A DNA stretch of 11,155 nucleotides, from contig RFJS01000539.1 of assembly GCA_003694825.1 (NCBI GenBank), positions 1-11,155 on the forward strand. Reading direction: 5' to 3'. The translations under genes and the position numbers were made by a program. A model generated the notes under the pieces. It worked only from the letters and a program-made list of their open reading frames with translations, had not been told where the DNA came from and ran no database searches. Below, in pieces: positions 6,757-11,155 of this stretch (position 1 is the stretch's first letter; every line of letters begins with the position of its first letter). Origin of the DNA: Verrucomicrobiota bacterium (GTDB lineage: Bacteria; Verrucomicrobiota; Verrucomicrobiia; Opitutales; Opitutaceae).

Positions 6757-7740
6757 TCAATAGGCCCCGCGGATGTGGTCGTGCACGCGGGTGCGGTAAA
6801 ACCCCCGCAGGCGCGCGTGCAGCTCCCGAGACAGGGGCGGCAGGTCGCTGGCGGCGGCGTTCGCCCGCACCTGGTCCGGCCGCGAGGCGCCCGGGATGAC
6901 GGTGGTGACGGCTTCGAAATCGAGGATCCAGCGCAGGGCCATCTGCGCCATGGTCATGCCGGCGGGGACGAGCGGCTTGAGGGCCTCGGCCAGCTCGACG
7001 CCGAGTTCAAAGGGGAGGCCGGCGAAGGTTTCGCCCACGTTGAAGGCCTGGCCGTCGCGGTTGTATTGACGATGGTCATCCGGCGCGAATGTCGTCTCCC
7101 GCGTGAGCTTGCCGGTGAGCAGGCCGGAGGCGACCGGGAGACGGACGATGATGGCGACACCGCGCTCGCGCGCCCGGTCGAAGAGGACGTCGATGGGCTT
7201 CTGGCGGAAGATGTTGAAGATGATCTGCAGCGAGGCCAGGCCCTCCTGTTCGAGGCAGAGGAGCGCCTGGTCCATCGACTCCACGCTGGCGCCGAAGCGG
7301 CGGATTTTGCCCTCGTCGCGCAGCTCCCGCAGATGGTCGAAGACGGCGCCCTCACGCAGAACTTCGGTGGGGATGCAGTGCAGCTGGGTGAGGTCCAGTG
7401 CGTCGACACCGAGGCGGCGCAGCGAGGCTTCGGTGTGGGCGCGGATGGCGGCGCGTTCGAAGTTCCCGGGCCATCCCGGATCGCCTCCGCGTCCGAGCTT
7501 GGTGGCGACGAAGACCGGTGCGCCCGTCTTTTTCAGGAAGCGGCCGATGCGCTCTTCACTGAGGCCGCCGCCGTAGACATCGGCCGTATCGAAAAAGTTG
7601 ATGCCACTGGCGACGGCGGTTTCGAGAATCGCTTCGGCCGTGGCCTCGTCGACGCGGCCCCAGTCGCCGCCGAGCTGCCAGGTGCCCAGGCCGATTTCGG
7701 AGACTTTCGCGGTGTCGTGCCCAAAGTTTCGCAGGTGCAT
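6757..7740 (-). CDS. Aldo/keto reductase
   Basis: This is an NADPH-dependent oxidoreductase of the aldo/keto reductase superfamily with a (beta/alpha)8 barrel, 327 residues from the ATG at 7740, a normal length. The N-terminus (KVSEIGLGTWQLGG) is typical. The catalytic tetrad is complete: Asp51 and Tyr56 in FFDTADVYG, Lys81 in VATKLGRG and His121 in LTQLHCIP. Further family blocks are FGASVES, PVASGLLTGKL and the cofactor-binding IPGASRPDQVRANAA near the C-terminus. It looks like the bacterial YakC/IolS-like branch rather than the xylose reductase branch, but the substrate cannot be told from sequence. The frame is open to a TTG at 7776, 12 codons upstream. The ATG is preferred because homologous proteins begin just before this motif. 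The small unknown-function gene lies 148 bases upstream in the same direction. No dedicated terminator with a T-run follows. Confidence 0.93.
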   Translation of the reverse strand: MHLRNFGHDTAKVSEIGLGTWQLGGDWGRVDEATAEAILETAVASGINFFDTADVYGGGLSEERIGRFLKKTGAPVFVATKLGRGGDPGWPGNFERAAIRAHTEASLRRLGVDALDLTQLHCIPTEVLREGAVFDHLRELRDEGKIRRFGASVESMDQALLCLEQEGLASLQIIFNIFRQKPIDVLFDRARERGVAIIVRLPVASGLLTGKLTRETTFAPDDHRQYNRDGQAFNVGETFAGLPFELGVELAEALKPLVPAGMTMAQMALRWILDFEAVTTVIPGASRPDQVRANAAASDLPPLSRELHARLRGFYRTRVHDHIRGAY

Positions 7741-7888
7741 GGACGAAGCGTGCAGGGGCGGTGCGAAGCGGGGCAAGCCCCCACGCGCGGCGGCGCAGCT
7801 CGATCGTTAGAGCCGGACCGGACCGCGTCGCGCCCGGCCGGAAGGGCGGTTGCGGCCGGAGGGCAAGTCCGGCGGCGCAGGGGCCGCG

Positions 7889-8338
7889 TCACTCCGCAGG
7901 GGCGAAGATTTCGCTGTGTCCCTCGCGGGAGAACGGGTGCCCGAAGGTGGCCACGCCCGGGCGCTTGAAGCGGTAGGGGAAAAACAGCTCGAGGCTGGTG
8001 CCGGCGCAGTGGTCGAGCTTGAGCTGAACGGCATCACGAGGGCAGCCGCCGGGGTGATGCACGGCGACGTGGATAACGGCCACGGTGGCGGCGTAGGTGC
8101 CGCGCCGGGCCCCGCGGCGGAAGCGTTCGTTGAGCCCCGCCACGAGCGCGGTCGGGGATTGCGCGGTGACGTCGGTCTCGGCGCGCAGGCGCCGGATGCC
8201 GCCCCGGCGAAGGACGGCGGCGCCGAAGGGCGGGAAGGATCCCGACTCTTCGAGCGCGGCGCGAGCCTCCGGGAGCATTCGCCGGACGAGCCGGTCGAGC
8301 TCGTCGCCGGGTTCGCCGCGTGTCTTCATGCCGGCCAT
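7889..8338 (-). CDS. Small conserved protein of unknown function
   Basis: From the ATG at 8338 the product has 149 residues; an ATG at 8329 gives 146 and the open frame reaches 8482 (197 residues). The pattern resembles a widespread family of small alpha/beta proteins that I recall but cannot name. It starts with an amphipathic helix (ELDRLVRRMLPEARAALEE), then SFPPFGAAVLRRGGIRRL, a second helix around ALVAGLNERFRRGAR, a strand AATVAVIHVAVHH, and a C-terminal ELFFPYRFKRPG followed by FGHPFSREGHSEIF. The PFGAA and FFPYR blocks look like the conserved core. No signal peptide, membrane segment or catalytic motif is evident, so a cytoplasmic location is likely. The 48-residue upstream extension is Arg/Pro/Ser-rich without family features, so it is excluded. 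The aldo/keto reductase follows 148 bases downstream. The gene is probably real; the start is uncertain and the function unknown. Confidence 0.75.
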   Translation of the reverse strand: MAGMKTRGEPGDELDRLVRRMLPEARAALEESGSFPPFGAAVLRRGGIRRLRAETDVTAQSPTALVAGLNERFRRGARRGTYAATVAVIHVAVHHPGGCPRDAVQLKLDHCAGTSLELFFPYRFKRPGVATFGHPFSREGHSEIFAPAE

Positions 8339-8686
8339 GCGATCGCGGAGGGACGCGCCGGGCCTGCTGCGGCAGGAGTGGTCGATGTCAGGTTGGTGGC
8401 CGGGTTCACGAGAGAGCGGGTTGCCGGAAGAGCCTTCGGCGGCCCGGGCGGCCGGGCAAGAACGCTCCACGTCGCGACGCATTTTCCGGAAACCGATGAG
8501 TTGCGCCGCGCCGATTCCCGATGCCCGGGCGCGCCGAAACCCGGACCAGCCATTTGGGGCGGGTGGTGCGCATGCCGGCCGATGCGGGCGCGGCCGTCAC
8601 TGGGGAAAAAACGACGCCGCGGAGGCAATTTGCCCCCGCGGCGCGGAAGAGAGTGGGCGGGCGCACTGCGCGTCCAGGCAGCCGGA
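8339..8686. other. 348-bp intergenic region between pgi and the small unknown-function gene
   Basis: This is the longest gene-free stretch. Its right part carries the pgi terminator. The remaining part, 8339-8605, should hold the promoter of the small gene, but I find no convincing -35/-10 pair there. Two short palindromes stand out, GTCGCGAC (8471-8478) and TTTCCGGAAA (8483-8492), only four bases apart; they could be a regulator site or chance. Open frames on both strands here have Arg/Ala/Pro-rich products with no recognisable features. Confidence 0.6.
8606..8643 (-). terminator. Intrinsic terminator of pgi
   Basis: On the minus strand a stem CGCCGCGG/CCGCGGCG is extended by one G-U pair and GGC/GCC. 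This makes 12 pairs around an AAATT loop. TCG and then six T's (8611-8606) follow the stem. It starts 44 bases after the pgi stop codon. The orientation is unambiguous because the T-run exists only on the minus strand and the single mismatch becomes a wobble only there. It is the only classical Rho-independent terminator in the window. Confidence 0.92.
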
Positions 8687-10264
8687 TCAGCCCGCGATGG
8701 CAAACGCGGCCTCGTGCCAGACGGCGGCCGGGGTGCGGGTGACTCCGCGGCCGGGATTGGCGGCGAGGTGGGTGAGGATGCGGAAGATGCGCTCGGTCTC
8801 GGCGGGTTTGCCGAGCTTTTCGGCGATCTGGGGCGCGGTGAGAGCGGTGCCGGCCTCGCGCAGGGTGGCGAGGATCTCACCCTGCAGGGCGAGCGCCCCC
8901 GCGGCGGCCTTCTTGCCCGCCTCGACGCCGGGCTGGTGGTAGGCGTTGATGTTGATGAGGGAGGCGTAGAGGCCGACCGCGCGCTCGTAGAGGGCGATGA
9001 GCGCGCCGACATTGCGGGCGGAGACGTCTTCGACGGTGATCGTGATCGAGCCGCGGTCCTTTTCGGAAAGGGCGTCGCGGGTGCCGAGCAGGAAGCCGGC
9101 GAGGAAGTCGCCGCTGGTCACGCCGGGCTCGACTTCGATGGAGTCGCCCTCGCGGTCGCGGAGGACCTCGATGAACGTGACGAAAAAGTTGGGTACGCCC
9201 TCGCGGAGCTGCTGCACGTAGGCGTGCTGGTCGGTGGAGCCCTTGTTGCCGTAGACGGCGATGCCTTGGTTGACGACATTGCCGTCGAGGTCGAATTCCT
9301 TGCCCAGCGACTCCATGATGAGCTGCTGGAGGTAGCGCGAGAAGAGCAGGAGGCGGTCCTTGTAGGGGAGGATCACCATGTCTTTCTTCCCGCGGCCGTC
9401 GGTGGCGTGATACCAGGCGAGGGCGAGGAGGGCGGCGGGATTTTTGTCGCGCTCGGGGATGCGGGTGACGGCATCCATGGCGGCGGCGCCGGCGAGGAGC
9501 CCGTCGATGTCGAGGCCCTGGAGGGCAGCCGGGAGCAGTCCGACGGCGGCGGTTTCACTGGTGCGGCCGCCCACCCAGTCCCACATGGGGAAGCGGGCGA
9601 TCCAGCCTTCGCTCTCGGCGACCTTGTCGAGCTTGCTGCCCACGCCGGTGATGGCGACGGCGTGTTTGGCGAACTCGAGGCCGGCGGCCTTGTAGGCGGC
9701 CTGGGCTTCGAGCATGCCGTTGCGCGTCTCGGGCGTGCCGCCGGACTTGGAGATGACGACGCAGAGAGTCTTGCCGAGCTGGCCTTCGAGGGCGGCGAGG
9801 ACGAGGTCGATGCCGTCCGGGTCGGTGTTGTCGAAGAAGAACACGCGCATCCGGTCGGTCTTCGGGTAGCCGAGGGCGTGGGCGACGAACTGCGGGCCGA
9901 GGGCCGAGCCGCCGATGCCGATCACGAGGAGGTTCTCGAAGCGGCCGTCGGCGCCGGCGATGGTCCCGGCGTGGACGTCGGCGGCGAGTTTTTTGATGCG
10001 CTCGAGGGTCTGCTCGATCTCGGCGGTGATCTCCGCGGTGGGGGCGAGCTTCGGCGCGCGCAGCCAGTAGTGGCCGACCATGCGGTTTTCGTCCGGGTTG
10101 GCGATGGCGCCTTTTTCCAGCTCGGCCATGGCGGCGAAGGCCTTGTCGAGCCGCGGCTGCATCTCGGCGAGGAAGGTATCGCTGATACCGATACGGCTGA
10201 GGTCGAGCGAGAGGCCGACTTCAGGGAAGACGTGGTTGTGCTTGGTGAAGGTTTCCCAGGACAT
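8687..10264 (-). CDS. pgi: Glucose-6-phosphate isomerase
   Basis: This cytoplasmic enzyme interconverts glucose 6-phosphate and fructose 6-phosphate in glycolysis and gluconeogenesis. The product has 525 residues. Two sugar-isomerase (SIS) domains are clear: [10 protein letters not shown] (114-123) and the phosphate-binding SKSGGTPET (172-180) in the first, then [18 protein letters not shown] with the catalytic Glu318, and GNKGSTDQH (339-347). [11 protein letters not shown] carries the catalytic lysine, probably Lys451. The wording of these motifs, such as [17 protein letters not shown], recalls the cyanobacterial/plastid-like branch more than E. coli Pgi. After the lysine motif come 74 residues, about twice the tail of the E. 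coli enzyme. They include a helix-turn-helix-like segment ([10 protein letters not shown], then [11 protein letters not shown]). The ATG at 10264 gives a normal N-terminus; no Shine-Dalgarno core precedes it. ilvD ends 54 bases upstream on the same strand, so the two may share a transcript that stops at the terminator downstream. Identity is very secure. Confidence 0.97.
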   Translation of the reverse strand: MSWETFTKHNHVFPEVGLSLDLSRIGISDTFLAEMQPRLDKAFAAMAELEKGAIANPDENRMVGHYWLRAPKLAPTAEITAEIEQTLERIKKLAADVHAGTIAGADGRFENLLVIGIGGSALGPQFVAHALGYPKTDRMRVFFFDNTDPDGIDLVLAALEGQLGKTLCVVISKSGGTPETRNGMLEAQAAYKAAGLEFAKHAVAITGVGSKLDKVAESEGWIARFPMWDWVGGRTSETAAVGLLPAALQGLDIDGLLAGAAAMDAVTRIPERDKNPAALLALAWYHATDGRGKKDMVILPYKDRLLLFSRYLQQLIMESLGKEFDLDGNVVNQGIAVYGNKGSTDQHAYVQQLREGVPNFFVTFIEVLRDREGDSIEVEPGVTSGDFLAGFLLGTRDALSEKDRGSITITVEDVSARNVGALIALYERAVGLYASLININAYHQPGVEAGKKAAAGALALQGEILATLREAGTALTAPQIAEKLGKPAETERIFRILTHLAANPGRGVTRTPAAVWHEAAFAIAG

Positions 10265-10301
10265 GGTTTTTCAGGTGAATGGATACAGATGCGGTGGGAT
10301 G

Positions 10302-10317
10302 CCGGCAGGCGTGCCGG
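10302..10317. terminator. Small hairpin right after the ilvD stop codon
   Basis: CCGGCA (10302-10307) and TGCCGG (10312-10317) form a perfect 6-bp stem with a GGCG loop, one base beyond the ilvD stop and 37 bases before the pgi start. No T-run follows on the minus strand, where both genes lie. It may be a weak terminator, an attenuator between ilvD and pgi, or a 3'-end stabiliser. Confidence 0.3.
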
Positions 10318-10318
10318 T

Positions 10319-11155
10319 TTAGAGATACTTGTCGGTGACGGCGCCCTCGGAGGCGCTGGCGACGAGTTTCGCGTATTTGCCGAGGACACCGCGGCGGGCG
10401 CCGGGGCCCCTGGGTTTGAACGCGGCCATGCGCGCCTTGAACTCCTCCTCGGGGATGAGGAGGTTGATGGTGTTCTTCACGGCGTCGATCTCGATGACAT
10501 CGCCGTCGCGCACGATGCCGATGGGCCCGCCGGTGGCGGCCTCCGGCGTGATGTGGCCGACGTCGAAGCCGTGGCTGCCGCCGGAGAAGCGGCCGTCGGT
10601 GATGAGGGCGACTTCCTTGATGAGGCCGCGGCCGGCGACGGCGGAGGTGGGCGAGAGCATCTCGCGCATGCCGGGACCGCCGACGGGGCCCTCGTTGCGG
10701 ATCACCACCACGTCGCCCGCGACGACATCGCCGCGCAGGATGCCCTGGAGGGCCTCTTCCTCGCCCTCGTAGACCTTGGCCGTGCCCTTGAAGTAGAGAC
10801 CCTCCTTGCCGGTGATCTTGCCGACGGCGCCCTCGGGAGCGAGGTTGCCGCGGAGGATGCGCAGGTGCGTCTCGGGCTTGATCGGCTGATCCCACGGGCG
10901 GATGACGTCCTGTTCATCCGGATACCGGCCGTAGGGCTTCACGTCCTTGAGCGTCTCGGCGAGTGTCTCGCCGGAGACGGTGAGGCACTCGCCGTGGAGC
11001 AGGCCGCGGTCGAGGAGCAGCTTCATCATGGGACGGATGCCCCCGATGCGGATGAGGTGGCTCATGTTGTATTTGCCGAAAGGTTTCAGGTCGCCGAGGA
11101 CGGGGACGCGCTCGCCGATGCGGGCGAAGTCGTCGATGGTCAGCTCGACCTCGGC
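10319..11155 (-). CDS. ilvD: Dihydroxy-acid dehydratase, C-terminal half, 5' end outside window
   Basis: IlvD removes water from 2,3-dihydroxy-3-methylbutanoate and the related valerate, the third common step of valine, leucine and isoleucine synthesis, in the cytoplasm using an iron-sulfur cluster. The frame is open to the right edge and covers the last 278 residues of a protein normally about 550-600 long. Visible blocks are LTIDDFARIGERVPVLGDLK, GLLHGECLTVSGETL, LAPEGAVGKITG, EGPVGGPGMREMLSPTSA and ITDGRFSGGSHGFDVGHI. The serine in GRFSGG matches the proposed catalytic base of the family. The cluster cysteines lie in the missing part. An ATG at 11065 is internal: the conserved block upstream of it continues in frame. 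The related Edd enzyme shares the fold, but the SHGFDVGHITPEA wording fits IlvD. The stop is TAA at 10321-10319, followed by pgi 54 bases on. Identity secure, completeness unknown. Confidence 0.95.
   Translation of the reverse strand, partial: AEVELTIDDFARIGERVPVLGDLKPFGKYNMSHLIRIGGIRPMMKLLLDRGLLHGECLTVSGETLAETLKDVKPYGRYPDEQDVIRPWDQPIKPETHLRILRGNLAPEGAVGKITGKEGLYFKGTAKVYEGEEEALQGILRGDVVAGDVVVIRNEGPVGGPGMREMLSPTSAVAGRGLIKEVALITDGRFSGGSHGFDVGHITPEAATGGPIGIVRDGDVIEIDAVKNTINLLIPEEEFKARMAAFKPRGPGARRGVLGKYAKLVASASEGAVTDKYL

Noticed and set aside
5357..6760. A 467-codon minus-strand frame spanning thioredoxin, the palindrome and the SNF2 N-terminus
   Set aside because: It runs out of frame through two clear genes and has low-complexity composition, so it is a shadow frame and not a fusion.
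7836..7864. Imperfect direct repeat GGCCGGAAGGGC / GGCCGGAGGGC between the small gene and the aldo/keto reductase gene
   Set aside because: Only two short GC-rich copies, easily explained by base composition; no further copies or structure.
8097..8942. A 281-codon plus-strand frame across the pgi 3' region
   Set aside because: It crosses the pgi terminator and lies antisense to pgi and the small gene; its product is Arg/Ala/Pro-rich with no motif.

Overview
This is a strongly GC-rich bacterial chromosomal window with densely packed, long coding regions. The gene content and protein flavour suggest the Verrucomicrobiota, perhaps an Opitutus-like lineage: an S1-type sulfatase, a secreted single-domain thioredoxin with a WCxWC active site, and a long glucose-6-phosphate isomerase. 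That placement is inference from protein style; no rRNA or other marker gene is present to prove it.

The first 3.4 kb reads left to right. It holds the C-terminal half of a sulfatase (cut by the window edge), a 265-bp spacer rich in inverted repeats, pyruvate kinase (pyk), and a secreted TraB/GumN-family protein. From 3.48 kb to the right edge everything reads right to left. In transcription order this is dihydroxy-acid dehydratase (ilvD, cut by the right edge), glucose-6-phosphate isomerase (pgi) with a textbook intrinsic terminator, a small conserved protein of unknown function, an aldo/keto reductase, an exported thioredoxin, and a SNF2-family DNA-dependent ATPase. The two arms converge at about 3.41-3.48 kb around a compact hairpin.

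The genes are mostly housekeeping. pgi and pyk are the isomerase near the start and the ATP-yielding last step of glycolysis, and pyruvate feeds the branched-chain amino acid pathway that contains IlvD. The sulfatase would release sulfate from sulfated substrates, and the thioredoxin and TraB/GumN protein probably act outside the cytoplasm. I see no tRNA, rRNA, CRISPR array, transposase, integrase, prophage gene or toxin-antitoxin pair. I found no convincing previously undescribed multi-gene system.

The points most worth a second look are small: a 38-nt palindrome between the thioredoxin and SNF2 genes whose two mismatches become G-U wobbles only in the minus-strand RNA; an inverted repeat in the pyk leader; unusual residues at the potassium site of pyruvate kinase; and the absence of a Shine-Dalgarno core before all seven visible start codons.
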